DNA of 60,986 nucleotides from Candidatus Rubneribacter avistercoris (GCA_019115845.1 DXCU01000071.1:1-60986); one strand, 5' to 3'. Shown: positions 17,198-24,761, counted from the first letter of the stretch. The notes: generated from the letters alone by a model not told the origin. A program made the numbers and translations.

Positions 17198-17668
17198 GTG
17201 CTGAAGGTGTCGACCGACAAGCTTTTGCTGGTGGCGGGCATCGTATGGCTCGTCGCGGGCGCGAACGTCGCGATCATCGGGATCACGGCCTACCTGCATG
17301 AGGCGGGGTGGATCCTCTGGGTCCTGGTGGCGGGCACGCTCGCCGTCTTCGTGCTGTTCCACATCTTCGTGTTCACGAAGATGGTGGGCAGGCACGCCCA
17401 GCGCATCAGGGGCTACGAGGAGGATCGGACGCATGTGCTCAAGTTCTTCGACAAGAAGGGCTATGTGGTGATGGCCGTCATGATGGGCGGCGGCATGGCG
17501 CTGCGCGCTTCGGGCATCGTCCCGGAGTGGTTCGTCGCCTTCTTCTACACGGGATTGGGGCTTGCCTTGGCCGTGGCGGGGGCGAGCTTCATGCTGCGCT
17601 ACTTCAGAAGCGCGAAGGCCCCCTGCCCGGCGCTGCCCAAAACCTACGCCCGTCGCAAGGATCGCTAG
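17198..17668 (+). CDS. small four-TM membrane protein of unknown function
   Basis: 156 aa from GTG 17198 (Shine-Dalgarno GAAAGGAG, 6-nt spacing). Four hydrophobic helices are visible at about residues 8-30, 35-57, 84-102 and 110-133. Between helices 2 and 3 a basic/acidic loop contains HAQRIRGYEEDRTHVLKFFD, and the C-terminus is basic. I do not recognise the family. It has its own strong promoter with an attenuator-like hairpin. It precedes a Bce-type sensing module but is separated from it by that module's own promoter, so a link is not shown. Confidence 0.75.
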   Translation: MLKVSTDKLLLVAGIVWLVAGANVAIIGITAYLHEAGWILWVLVAGTLAVFVLFHIFVFTKMVGRHAQRIRGYEEDRTHVLKFFDKKGYVVMAVMMGGGMALRASGIVPEWFVAFFYTGLGLALAVAGASFMLRYFRSAKAPCPALPKTYARRKDR

Positions 17669-17678
17669 CGGCAAGGCA

Positions 17679-17726
17679 ACGAAACGGTTACGGCTCGCCC
17701 GTGCTTCGCGCGCCCTGCTCTACCAT
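17679..17726 (+). promoter_or_regulatory. promoter region of the Bce-type response regulator
   Basis: ACGAAACGGTTACGG (17679-17693) lies 28 nt before TACCAT (17721-17726), a possible -10. The same two elements, ACGAAACCGTAAGGC (19513-19527) and TACCAT (19570-19575), precede the transporter genes of this module, which suggests a common binding site for the response regulator. Confidence 0.4.
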
Positions 17727-17791
17727 GGTCGGCGCCGCCGGTTCAAGACGCGGGGACCATCCGTTCGGCGGCGACGAGGAAAGGGACGCCC

Positions 17792-18460
17792 ATGGCACGG
17801 ATATTCGTCATCGAGGACGACGCGGCGCTGCGCGGCGAGGTTGTGCGGCTGCTGGAGCTTCACGGCCATGAGGCGGTCGTCTGCGCATCGTTTGAGCGCG
17901 CGGCGGACGAGGCTCTAGCCGCCGCGCCCGACTGCGTCCTGCTCGATCTGAGGCTGCCCGGCACAGACGGCCACGCCGTCTGCCGCGACATCCGCCGGGA
18001 AAGCGATGTGCCCCTCATCATGCTCACGTCGTCCGACAGCGAGTTCGACGAGGTGATGGGCATGAACCTGGGCGCCGACGACTACGTGACGAAGCCCTGC
18101 AACCCCGCCGTGCTCCTGGCGCGCCTCTCCTCGGTGCTGCGCCGGGCGCAGCGGCAGGGCCCGGCCGCGCGCATCGCGCACAAGGGCGTCGTGCTCGACA
18201 TGGCGCGCGGCACCGTGGAGCACGAGGGCCGTTCGGCGGAGCTTACCCGCAACGAGATCAAGATCCTCCATATGCTCATGGCCAACCGCGGCGCCATCGT
18301 CTCGCGCCAAGAGCTTATGGTGGAGCTGTGGAACTCCGACGCGTTCATCGACGACAACACCCTCACCGTCAACGTCAACCGCCTGCGCGCGAGCCTGGCC
18401 TCCATCGGCGTGCCCGAGGGCTTTGTCGCCACGCGGCGCGGGCAGGGCTATCTGGTGTAG
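17792..18460 (+). CDS. OmpR/PhoB-family response regulator of a Bce-type system
   Basis: 222 aa. The receiver domain (1-120) has the acidic pocket IEDD (D9, D10), phosphoacceptor D52 in LLDLRLPGTDG, the Thr in MLTSSDS, and the conserved Lys in DDYVTKP. The C-terminal winged helix (125-222) shows LTRNEIKILHMLMANRGAIVSRQELMVELW and DDNTLTVNVNRLRASL, the BceR/GraR pattern. The histidine kinase gene starts 3 nt after the stop, followed by the ABC transporter. The module is expected to detect peptide antibiotics through transporter flux and induce its own transporter. Confidence 0.93.
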   Translation: MARIFVIEDDAALRGEVVRLLELHGHEAVVCASFERAADEALAAAPDCVLLDLRLPGTDGHAVCRDIRRESDVPLIMLTSSDSEFDEVMGMNLGADDYVTKPCNPAVLLARLSSVLRRAQRQGPAARIAHKGVVLDMARGTVEHEGRSAELTRNEIKILHMLMANRGAIVSRQELMVELWNSDAFIDDNTLTVNVNRLRASLASIGVPEGFVATRRGQGYLV

Positions 18461-18463
18461 CCC

Positions 18464-19525
18464 ATGCGGCCGGGCCCTTATCTGCGCGATCGCGCCTTCT
18501 CCGTTGCGATGTGGCTTACCGCGGCGCTTGCGGCGGGAGGGGTCCTGGCCGTGCTCGGGCAGGGCGTCCAGGCTGCCGCGCTGGCCGCAGGCGCCGTCTG
18601 CCTCTGCGGCGCGGCGGCGCTTTCGCACGGCTATTTGCGCGGCCGGCGCTTCTACCGCGACCTCGAGCGCGCCGCCTGCGGCCTGGACCGCGCCTGGCGC
18701 ATGGCGGCGCTGCTCGAAGAGCCCGGCTTTCTGGAGGGGCGCCTGGCGTGGGAGGCGCTCGAGGCGGCGGGCAGGGCCGCCGGCGACGAGGTGGCCGCGC
18801 GCAAGCGTCAGGCGGAGGCGTACCGCGAGTACATAGACCTGTGGATCCACGAGATCAAAACGCCCATCGCCGCCGCGAAGCTCATGGCGTCGGATTTGCA
18901 CGGCCCCCAGGCCGCAAAGCTCAAAGGCGAGCTCGACCGCATAGAGGACTACGTGGAGCAGGTGCTTTACTACGCGCGCTCCGCCTCCCTTGTGCGCGAC
19001 TTCTCCATCCGCGAGGTGGCGCTCGCCGACGTGGTGCGCGACGCGCTGAAACGGCACGCCCGCTACCTCATCGGATGCGGAACGACTCCGGAGATAGGCG
19101 TTGGGCCCGAAACGCGCGTGTGGGCCGACGCGAAGTGGCTCTCGTTCATCGTGGGGCAGGTGGTGACGAACGCGGCGAAGTACGGCGCCCGAAGCCTGCG
19201 CTTCGCCGCGAGCGAGGAGGGCGCGGGCACGTCCTGCGCGCGCACCGTCCTCGAGGTTTCCGACGACGGCCCCGGCATCCCCGCCGCCGACGTGCCGCGG
19301 GTGTTCGAGCGCGGCTTCACCGGCGCGAACGGCCGCGCGGTGGGATCCTCCACCGGCATGGGGCTTTACCTGGTGGCGGAGCTGTGCGCGAAGATGGGCC
19401 TGGGCGTGGAGCTGGCCTCGGAGGAGGGGAGGGGCACGCGCGTCATGCTCTCCTTCCCGCACGACAGGCGCCGCGCCGAGGCGGGGATCCCGGCTAAGGC
19501 CGCCGCGCGCCTTACGAAACCGTAA
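18464..19525 (+). CDS. intramembrane-sensing histidine kinase of a Bce-type system
   Basis: 353 aa. Two TM helices (about 12-32 and 36-55) are joined by a loop of only a few residues, the hallmark of BceS/GraS-type kinases that have no extracellular sensor and instead read the state of their ABC transporter. The H-box is LWIHEIKTPIAAAKL with H129. The N-box is VVTNAAKYG, followed by DDGPGIPAADVPRVFERGFTG and GMGLYLVAELC. It is translationally adjacent to the response regulator (3-nt gap). A repeat and -10-like element at its 3' end suggest a second promoter for the transporter genes. Confidence 0.93.
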   Translation: MRPGPYLRDRAFSVAMWLTAALAAGGVLAVLGQGVQAAALAAGAVCLCGAAALSHGYLRGRRFYRDLERAACGLDRAWRMAALLEEPGFLEGRLAWEALEAAGRAAGDEVAARKRQAEAYREYIDLWIHEIKTPIAAAKLMASDLHGPQAAKLKGELDRIEDYVEQVLYYARSASLVRDFSIREVALADVVRDALKRHARYLIGCGTTPEIGVGPETRVWADAKWLSFIVGQVVTNAAKYGARSLRFAASEEGAGTSCARTVLEVSDDGPGIPAADVPRVFERGFTGANGRAVGSSTGMGLYLVAELCAKMGLGVELASEEGRGTRVMLSFPHDRRRAEAGIPAKAAARLTKP

Positions 19526-19575
19526 GGCCAGGGTAAGCCCGTTCGATGGCATGCGGACTTGCGGGGCCGTACCAT
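19510..19575 (+). promoter_or_regulatory. candidate promoter/operator of the Bce-type transporter genes
   Basis: An inverted repeat CTTACG (19510-19515) / CGTAAG (19520-19525), which also encodes the kinase's last residues and stop, is followed by GGTAAG (19531-19536) and by TACCAT (19570-19575). GTAAG elements 11 bp apart (19521, 19532) would suit an OmpR-type dimer. The resemblance to the region before the response regulator supports a role, but part of it is coding sequence. Confidence 0.4.
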
Positions 19576-19609
19576 CTTCTCGCACCCGGTGAAGAAGGAG
19601 GAGAAAGCC

Positions 19610-20419
19610 ATGGGCGAAGTGTTCGCAACCCCGCGCGCGTCCGCCGACGCGATGCGGCCCATCTTGTCGGTCCGCCAGATAGAGAAGGTCTACGGCAACC
19701 GGGACCAGGTCACGCGGGCCATCGACGACATCAGCTTTGACGTGATGCCCGGCGAGTTCGTGGGCGTCATGGGACCGTCGGGATCCGGCAAGACCACGCT
19801 TTTGAACTGCGTGGCCACCATCGACACGGTGACGAGCGGCCACATCTTCGTGGACGGTCGCGACATCACGGGCCTGCGCGCCCGCTCGCTGGCGAAGTTT
19901 CGCCGCGACGATCTGGGCTTCATCTTCCAAGACGCGAACCTGCTGGACACGCTCACGGGATTCGAGAACATAGCGCTCGCGCTCACCATCAAAGGAGAGC
20001 CTCCCGCCTCCGTGCGCCCGAAGGTCGAACAGATGGCCGCCGCGCTCGGCGTGGCGGAGGTGCTGGGCAAGCACCCCTACCAGATGTCGGGCGGCCAGCG
20101 CCAGCGCGTCGCTGCGGCGCGCGCCATGGTGTCCGATCCGAAGCTGGTGCTGGCCGACGAGCCCACCGGCGCGCTCGATTCGCGCAGCGCGGCCGTCATG
20201 CTCGACACGCTGGCGATGATGAACGAGCGGATGGGCGCCACCATCATGATGGTCACCCACGATTCGTTCGCCGCGTCGTTTGCCGGCCGCATCCTGTTCG
20301 TCAAAGACGGCGCCGTGTTCAACGAGATCCGCAAAGGCGATGCGAGCCGGGCGGAGTTTTTCGGCCGCATCATGGAAGTGGTGACGTTTTTAGGCGGTGA
20401 CGTGCGCGATGCTGGCTAA
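19610..20419 (+). CDS. BceA-type ABC transporter ATPase
   Basis: 269 aa. ATG 19610 is chosen because of GAAGGAGGAG 8-15 nt upstream. Walker A GPSGSGKTT starts at residue 55; the Q-loop is FIFQDANLLD, the signature MSGGQRQRVAAARA, Walker B LVLADEPTGALD, and the H-loop MMVTHDSFAAS. The sequence is of the MacB/LolD/BceA class that powers mechanotransmission-type permeases. About 20 residues precede the usual family start. The permease gene overlaps the end by 11 nt. Together with the upstream regulator and kinase this forms a complete peptide-antibiotic sensing and resistance module. Confidence 0.94.
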   Translation: MGEVFATPRASADAMRPILSVRQIEKVYGNRDQVTRAIDDISFDVMPGEFVGVMGPSGSGKTTLLNCVATIDTVTSGHIFVDGRDITGLRARSLAKFRRDDLGFIFQDANLLDTLTGFENIALALTIKGEPPASVRPKVEQMAAALGVAEVLGKHPYQMSGGQRQRVAAARAMVSDPKLVLADEPTGALDSRSAAVMLDTLAMMNERMGATIMMVTHDSFAASFAGRILFVKDGAVFNEIRKGDASRAEFFGRIMEVVTFLGGDVRDAG

Positions 20420-22544
20420 ACTCGCGGTGCGCAACGTGCGCCGCTCGGTGCGCGACTACGCCGTGTACTTCGTCACGCTTGTGTTCGGCGTGGCGGTGTT
20501 CTACGCTTTCAACTCCGTGCAGGGGCAGTCCGTCCTGTTCGATCTGGAGGGCGTCGCCTCGGAGGGCGTGTTCGAACTCACCGGGCAGTTCCTGGAGATG
20601 TTCTCGGTGCTCATCGCGTGCGTGCTGGGATTTCTCGTCGTCTACGCGAACCGCTTCCTCATCAGGCGGCGCAAGCGCGAGTTCGGCACCTACCTGCTTC
20701 TCGGCATGCGTCCCGGCCAGGTGTCGGCCATTGTGCTCATGGAGACGGCTCTTGTGGGCGCGGCGTCCTTGGCGGTGGGGCTGGCGCTGGGGTTCGCGCT
20801 CTCGCAGGGGCTGTCGTTTTTCACGGCGGGGCTGTTCAGCATTCCCATGCAGCGCTACCGCTTCGTGTTCTCCGGCGCGGCCCTCTCCCAGACGCTTCTG
20901 TGCTTCGCGCTCATCTTCGTGGTGGTGGCGCTGTTCAACACGCTGTCCGTCCGCCGCTGCCGGCTCATCGACCTTCTGGGCGCCCATGCGCGCAACGAGC
21001 GCTTCGGTGTGCGCGGCCCCTGGGCGGGACTGATCGGGTTCGTTGTTGCCATCGCGCTTCTGGCCTGGGCGTACACGACGCTTGTGGACAGCGGCCTCAC
21101 CGAGTTCGGGTTCGGGTTCTGGAAGGCCACGGCGCTCATGGTGGCAGGCACGTTCTTGCTGTTCTGGTCGGCGGCGGGTTTTGCCATCGCCGTTGTCGAG
21201 CGGTGGCGGGGCGCGTACTTCAAGGGGCTTGCCATGTTCACGACGCGCCAGGTGGCCAGCAAGGTGAACACGGCGTTCCTCTCGCTGTCCGTCGTGTGCG
21301 TCATGCTGTTCTTCTCGCTCACCGTGTTCTCCACCGGATCGAGCTTCGTGCAGGTGTTCACCGGCAACATCGAGGAGGGCACGCAGTTCGACGCGTCGGT
21401 GGCGGCCGATGTCTGGCGGGCACCTGCGTCGGCCGACGGCGGCGAGCAGGCGCTTGCGCGGGCCGGCTCGTGGGATTGGGACATGGAGGCGTTCTTCGCC
21501 GACGCCGCGCCGGAGTGGGAGGGCTTCGTGGAGGAAGCCGCGCAGGTGGACCTCTACCAACCGGCGGAGGACACGGACACCTACGGGGGCCTCATGGAGC
21601 GTTTGGGCGTGGGTTTGAGCAGCGAGTCGCAGGAGGAGGGGTTGGCGCCCCAGAGCGTGGGAGTGGTGGGGCTTTCCCAGTTCAACGCCGTGCGCGCGCT
21701 GGCGGGGCATGAGCCTGTGGAGCTTTCCGCGGGAACTTACGCCGTGAACAACGCCGTCGATCTGACCGAGGACCTCTCGCGTGCCATGGCCGAGGAGGGC
21801 GTGAAGGTCAAGGTGGGCGGGCAGACGCTCGCGTCGTCGGGCGTCTACGTGGAGCAGGCGCTGTCCACCTCCACTTTCGTCTCCGACGCCGCCATGCTCG
21901 TCGTGCCCGACGAGGTGGTGGAGGCTCTGCGCGCCGCCGGCGCGACGCCCTACGCGAGTTATCTTGACCTGGCCTACCGCGTGGATGGCGCCGAGGGTGA
22001 CCGGCTGCTTTCCGAGGCGCTCGCACACGCCTTGCCGCCCGACGAGCAGAGTTTGGCGCGCGGCTACGGATTCGCGACGAGCCCTTGGCCCGCCACCGTC
22101 GCGTTCACCGCCGCGGAGGTGGTCGAGCAATCCGGCGGCATGCGCATGATGATCACGTACCTGGCGCTCTACATAGGCTTCGTGTTCCTCATCACCACGG
22201 CGGCGCTTCTGGCCGTCCAGCAGCTCTCCGAGGCCAGCGACTCGCTGCCGCGCTATCGGATGCTGGCCGAGCTGGGGTGCGACCGCCGCATGGTGCTGCG
22301 TTCGCTGGCCATCCAGGTGACGGTGTACTTCCTTGCGCCGCTTGCCGTGGCGGCCTGCCATGCGTCGTGCGCCGTGGGCGTGATCGCGCGCGACGTGCTT
22401 GAGCAGGTGGGCGTGTCGGTGGAGGGACCCGCCCTCATGACGGCGGCCTTCACGGCGCTGGTGTACGGCAGCTACCTTCTGGTCACGTACTTCGCGAGCC
22501 GCTCTATCGTGCGCGCCTCGCTCGGCAGGAGGCTTCTGGGGTAG
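20409..22544 (+). CDS. BceB-type ABC transporter permease (FtsX domains)
   Basis: 711 aa. Starts at ATG 20409 overlapping the ATPase gene; GTG 20397 is an alternative. The architecture is that of BceB: one N-terminal TM helix after AKLAVRNVRRSVRDY, a first FtsX block with LLGMRPGQVSAIVLMETALVG, a large extracellular domain (roughly residues 315-580) between TM helices, and a final FtsX block with LAELGCDRRMVLRSLAIQVTVYF. About ten TM helices in total. BceAB-type transporters protect lipid-II-cycle targets from peptides such as bacitracin and act as the sensor for the kinase. The substrate cannot be read from sequence. Confidence 0.93.
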   Translation: MLAKLAVRNVRRSVRDYAVYFVTLVFGVAVFYAFNSVQGQSVLFDLEGVASEGVFELTGQFLEMFSVLIACVLGFLVVYANRFLIRRRKREFGTYLLLGMRPGQVSAIVLMETALVGAASLAVGLALGFALSQGLSFFTAGLFSIPMQRYRFVFSGAALSQTLLCFALIFVVVALFNTLSVRRCRLIDLLGAHARNERFGVRGPWAGLIGFVVAIALLAWAYTTLVDSGLTEFGFGFWKATALMVAGTFLLFWSAAGFAIAVVERWRGAYFKGLAMFTTRQVASKVNTAFLSLSVVCVMLFFSLTVFSTGSSFVQVFTGNIEEGTQFDASVAADVWRAPASADGGEQALARAGSWDWDMEAFFADAAPEWEGFVEEAAQVDLYQPAEDTDTYGGLMERLGVGLSSESQEEGLAPQSVGVVGLSQFNAVRALAGHEPVELSAGTYAVNNAVDLTEDLSRAMAEEGVKVKVGGQTLASSGVYVEQALSTSTFVSDAAMLVVPDEVVEALRAAGATPYASYLDLAYRVDGAEGDRLLSEALAHALPPDEQSLARGYGFATSPWPATVAFTAAEVVEQSGGMRMMITYLALYIGFVFLITTAALLAVQQLSEASDSLPRYRMLAELGCDRRMVLRSLAIQVTVYFLAPLAVAACHASCAVGVIARDVLEQVGVSVEGPALMTAAFTALVYGSYLLVTYFASRSIVRASLGRRLLG

Positions 22545-22552
22545 GGGCGACC

Positions 22553-22586
22553 GAGGCGCTCGCCACGCGCGTTAGGCGAGCGCCTC
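22553..22586. terminator. 12-bp inverted repeat between convergent genes
   Basis: GAGGCGCTCGCC (22553-22564) pairs perfectly with GGCGAGCGCCTC (22575-22586). It lies between the BceB-type permease gene and the minus-strand DUF3791 gene; the right arm encodes that protein's last residues. It is probably a shared transcription terminator, although only CCGTTT follows on the plus strand. Confidence 0.6.
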
Positions 22587-22787
22587 CCGTTTGCGGTTGA
22601 GTATGAAGCGGTCGATGTCGTCCACAAGGTAGCGTTCGCCCACGGTGTGGAGCGCCTCGTAGCAATCGAGCACGTAGGCAATGACGCCGTATTGCTCGAA
22701 CAGGTCGTACACCTGCCTGCCCGTGGCCTCCTTCGCCTCCTTGTACGCTTCGATGCAATAGACGAGGAAGGCGCCTTCTCTGCTCAT
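22572..22787 (-). CDS. DUF3791-family small protein
   Basis: 71 aa. The start ATG 22787 has an ideal Shine-Dalgarno (GAGGAGG) inside the end of the upstream gene, 1 nt after its stop. The sequence MSREGAFLVYCIEAYKEAK...GRQVYDLFEQYGVIAYVLDCYEALHTVGERYLVDDIDRFI matches DUF3791, a family of unknown function repeatedly found beside DUF3990. It is small and has no TM segment or recognisable DNA-binding motif. Third gene of a tightly packed three-gene operon; a possible antitoxin or immunity partner, which is inference from layout. Confidence 0.85.
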   Translation of the reverse strand: MSREGAFLVYCIEAYKEAKEATGRQVYDLFEQYGVIAYVLDCYEALHTVGERYLVDDIDRFILNRKREALA

Positions 22788-22788
22788 G

Positions 22789-23028
22789 TCACACCTCCTC
22801 CGGGAACTCGAGCCGTCCGGTTCTGAGTTCGGTGTCAAGTATGTCGTAGAGGGCGAGCGGACTCAGATGCCAGAGCGCGGTTTCCTCGTCCTCCAGCAAA
22901 TCGTAAAGACGCGATTGGAACACGATCCTTGTGGCCTCCTGCTCGTCGACGCTCCGATTTTTCTCAACAAGTTCGATGAGCTGGGGGACGATGGTCATGA
23001 GCATGCTTTTGATGCCGCCTTGCCGCAT
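22789..23028 (-). CDS. small acidic protein between DUF3990 and DUF3791 genes
   Basis: 79 aa, start ATG 23028 behind GGAAGGTGAG, 5 nt after the DUF3990 stop. It is predicted all-helical and acidic, with a C-terminal half ATRIVFQSRLYDLLEDEE... and WHLSPLALYDILDTEL. I recall this small protein only as a usual companion of DUF3990/DUF3791, with no known activity. Its spacing (5 nt upstream, 1 nt downstream) means it is co-translated with both neighbours. An antitoxin or chaperone-like role is plausible but unproven. Confidence 0.8.
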   Translation of the reverse strand: MRQGGIKSMLMTIVPQLIELVEKNRSVDEQEATRIVFQSRLYDLLEDEETALWHLSPLALYDILDTELRTGRLEFPEEV

Positions 23029-23033
23029 GGCTC

Positions 23034-23276
23034 TCACCTTCCATCCTCGACGGTTCCCGCGAATCGCAGGTTGTGGGCGATAGCGCTCTCGTTCACCTTG
23101 TACACGCTCACGATCGGTGTTCCCGAACGCTCTCTTCGCACGACTTTCTTTGAAAAATCGGCGGCTTGCTCCTTGTTCGTGGTCGTGTAGAACCCGAAGC
23201 CGAAGTCGAGGTAGCGATTTCTCCGGAGGATCCGCGGTTGCTCGACGGACATGTTGCTTCCATGGTAAACCAGCAT
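23034..23276 (-). CDS. DUF3990 protein, ADP-ribosyltransferase-like
   Basis: 80 aa from ATG 23276 (Shine-Dalgarno GAAAGGG); longer readings lack a ribosome site. The motifs MLVYHGSN, then NRYLDFGFGFYTTTNKEQAADFSKKVV, and VSVYKV are those of DUF3990. The HGS near the N-terminus and the Y-T-T...Q-A block resemble the first two motifs of H-Y-E-type ADP-ribosyltransferases; the protein is short (DUF3990 members are often ~150 aa), so it may be a trimmed form ending before the usual Glu motif. First gene of the operon, with a good promoter at 23340-23368. It is a candidate toxin or modifying enzyme; its activity is unknown. Confidence 0.8.
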   Translation of the reverse strand: MLVYHGSNMSVEQPRILRRNRYLDFGFGFYTTTNKEQAADFSKKVVRRERSGTPIVSVYKVNESAIAHNLRFAGTVEDGR

Positions 23277-23339
23277 GAGAGGGCCTTTCGGAATCGCGCT
23301 TGCGAAAAAGAGGCATGCTCGCATTCTTCTGCCGGGTTT

Positions 23340-23368
23340 AGTGTAACGTGCTTTCAGGCCGGGGGCAA
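23340..23368 (-). promoter_or_regulatory. promoter of the DUF3990 operon
   Basis: On the minus strand TTGCCC (23368-23363), a 17-nt spacer and TACACT (23345-23340) make a convincing sigma-70-type promoter. The leader to ATG 23276 is about 57 nt. No operator dyad is obvious. Confidence 0.65.
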
Positions 23369-23459
23369 ACTCCGCAGGACGACTGTGCTCGGCGTGCGGC
23401 TCGGCATTGCGAGTTCTTCGGACGTTCTTGATTCGGAGCGGTTTTCCGCGTGTGCGGCG

Positions 23460-23804
23460 TCACTTTCCCAGAAGGTGGCGGATGGCGGCCACGGGGTGCT
23501 TTGCGAGCATGCGGGGGCCGGCGTAGCGCATGACGGCGCGCACGTGCTCGCGCATCTCGGGCTTGTAGCAGTGGTTCTCGCACTCGTCGCACGAGGTTTT
23601 GACGTCCATCTTGCGGCAACGCTCGGTGCGCAGCGCGGCGTAGGCGTCCAGCTCGGCGCAGGCGGGGCACACCGGTTCGCCGCAAAGCGCCCGCTCGGTG
23701 CGCGCGGAGGCGTCGTGGTTGCCGGCGCAGTACAAAGCGATCATCTGCGAGACGGTGCGCTTCTCGCGCTCGCGGCGCCGTGCGGTTTTCGGGGTGTCTT
23801 CCAT
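23460..23804 (-). CDS. YgbA-like Cys-rich protein (nitrous oxide-stimulated promoter family)
   Basis: 114 aa. Family marks are REKRTVSQMIALYC, CPACAEL (CxxC), CRKMDVKTSCDECENHCYKPEMREHVRAVM, and RYAGPRMLAKHPVAAIRHL, matching the small YgbA/NOSP family. At least nine Cys suggest metal or Fe-S binding. In enterobacteria ygbA is induced by nitric oxide under NsrR and supports growth during nitrosative stress; the biochemical role is not settled. It lies 91 nt downstream of the Crp/Fnr regulator on the same strand, which might link it to that regulator, but no clear promoter dyad is seen. Confidence 0.88.
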   Translation of the reverse strand: MEDTPKTARRREREKRTVSQMIALYCAGNHDASARTERALCGEPVCPACAELDAYAALRTERCRKMDVKTSCDECENHCYKPEMREHVRAVMRYAGPRMLAKHPVAAIRHLLGK

Positions 23805-23895
23805 AGCGAGTTAGCTTACCACAACTTCTGCTGGCGCAAGGGTGCGATTCGGCCGTTTCCCGCGTCGCGCCCTTGCCGGTCCAAGCGGGCGCGAC

Positions 23896-24578
23896 TCATT
23901 TCAGAAGCGCCGAGCATTCCCTCTCGAGCGCTTCCCGGTCCGTCACCCAGATTTTGCGCCCGTCGGATTCCACGATGCCGTCGCTTTTCAGCTGAGCGAG
24001 CACTTTGACTACGCTCTCGCGCCGCGCCCCTATGATGGAGGCCAGTTCGGACTGGGTCATGGCGGGTCCGACGCTGCCGTAGATGTCGCGGATGTAGAAG
24101 GCGTTGCAGATTCTTGTGCGCAGGCTCTCGTAAGTCTGCGCGGTGGCCAGGAACTTCAAGGCGTTCGTGTAGCGGCCGTAATGGTCGATCATGGCATAGG
24201 AGACCTCCGGGTGCTCCTTCATGATCCTTCTGGTTGTCTCGAAGCTGAATTTCCAAGCCCGCGTCTCCGTTATGGCGCATTGGGCGATGGTTCGTTCGAG
24301 GTTGAAGTGCTGGTCGGAGGCGATGATGGGGTAGATGCTGTCCGCTCCCCAAAATCCTATGAGCCTGTTGGCTCCGGAGTCGTGGTGCACCGTCACTTGG
24401 CACACGCCCTCGGCAAGGTAGAAGTTGCCGTCCATGTACTCCCCGACAGGCTTGAGGTGGGTGCCCGGGTTGGCGTAGACGACCTTGTGGGGGTAATCGG
24501 CGAACACCGATCTGAACTCAGAAAACTCGTTCCCGAAATAGAACCGCGGTTGGATGGGGGGGGGGTGAGGTCTTCCAT
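23896..24578 (-). CDS. Crp/Fnr-family regulator, out of frame at a C10 tract (probable phase variation)
   Basis: The body encodes a Crp/Fnr protein: cyclic-nucleotide-binding-like beta-roll (GNFYLAEGVCQVTVHHDSG...), a dimer helix, and a C-terminal winged HTH with MTQSELASIIGARRESVVKVLAQLKSDGIV. No Cys set for an Fnr-type Fe-S cluster is evident. The proper start is ATG 24578, 6 nt behind AAGGA, but the coding strand then reads through ten C residues (24565-24556) that put the start (MEDLTPPP then SNRG) one base out of frame with the regulator body (PPP then IQPRFYFGN). Eleven C would give an intact 227-aa protein. The only in-frame ATG (24618) lacks a Shine-Dalgarno and is part of the TATAAT box. 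Divergent from the OYE genes it probably controls. Confidence 0.85.
24556..24565 (-). repeat. homopolymeric C10 tract inside the crp-like gene
   Basis: Ten G on the plus strand (ten C in the coding direction) begin 13 nt into the coding sequence. Runs of this length are classical slippage hotspots; gain of one C or loss of two would restore the reading frame. A sequencing or assembly error in the homopolymer is the alternative. Confidence 0.9.
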
Positions 24579-24616
24579 TGCTCGTCCTTGCACTCGATGC
24601 GACCGTCCAAACAAGC

Positions 24617-24622
24617 ATTATA
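24617..24622 (-). promoter_or_regulatory. -10 box of the crp-like gene
   Basis: TATAAT on the minus strand (24622-24617). The expected transcription start is near 24610, downstream of ATG 24618 and upstream of the Shine-Dalgarno/ATG pair at 24578, which supports the latter as the real start. The -35 region is weak (about 24640-24645), as expected for an activated promoter; the 26-bp dyad centred at 24659.5 lies about 50 nt upstream of the start point. Confidence 0.65.
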
Positions 24623-24646
24623 GCGCGGAAGAAACCCGGGGGCCAT

Positions 24647-24727
24647 GCATCTGAATCCTCGGATTCAGATGCGGCGTCCGCGCTGGATCCCAGGCTTCAC
24701 CGATGCGCCGGCGTTCGGGTGTAGCGT
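24647..24727 (+). promoter_or_regulatory. two Crp-type dyad operators and promoter of the first OYE gene
   Basis: Dyad A, TGAATCC-TC-GGATTCA (24652-24667), extends to a perfect 12-bp-arm palindrome (24647-24672). Dyad B, TGGATCC-CA-GGCTTCA (24684-24699), follows 32 bp later. Both fit pentamer-N6-pentamer geometry (TGAAT-N6-ATTCA). GGGTGT begins 18 nt after dyad B and leads into TAGCGT (24722-24727), a plausible -10, placing dyad B near -42 as in class II Crp activation. The same arrangement precedes the second OYE gene. Confidence 0.75.
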
Positions 24728-24761
24728 CACCTGCGACGAGAATCGGCGAAAGGAGAGGACG

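Noticed and set aside
24556..24565. Dismissing the C10 tract as a plain sequencing error
   Set aside because: An error is possible, but the tract lies exactly between a good SD/ATG and the conserved body of a regulator, a place typical for contingency loci, so it is reported as a candidate with the error alternative stated.
24578..24618. ATG 24618 as the start of the Crp-like protein
   Set aside because: It is part of the TATAAT box, lacks a Shine-Dalgarno and would give an unusual N-terminus; the expected transcript begins downstream of it.
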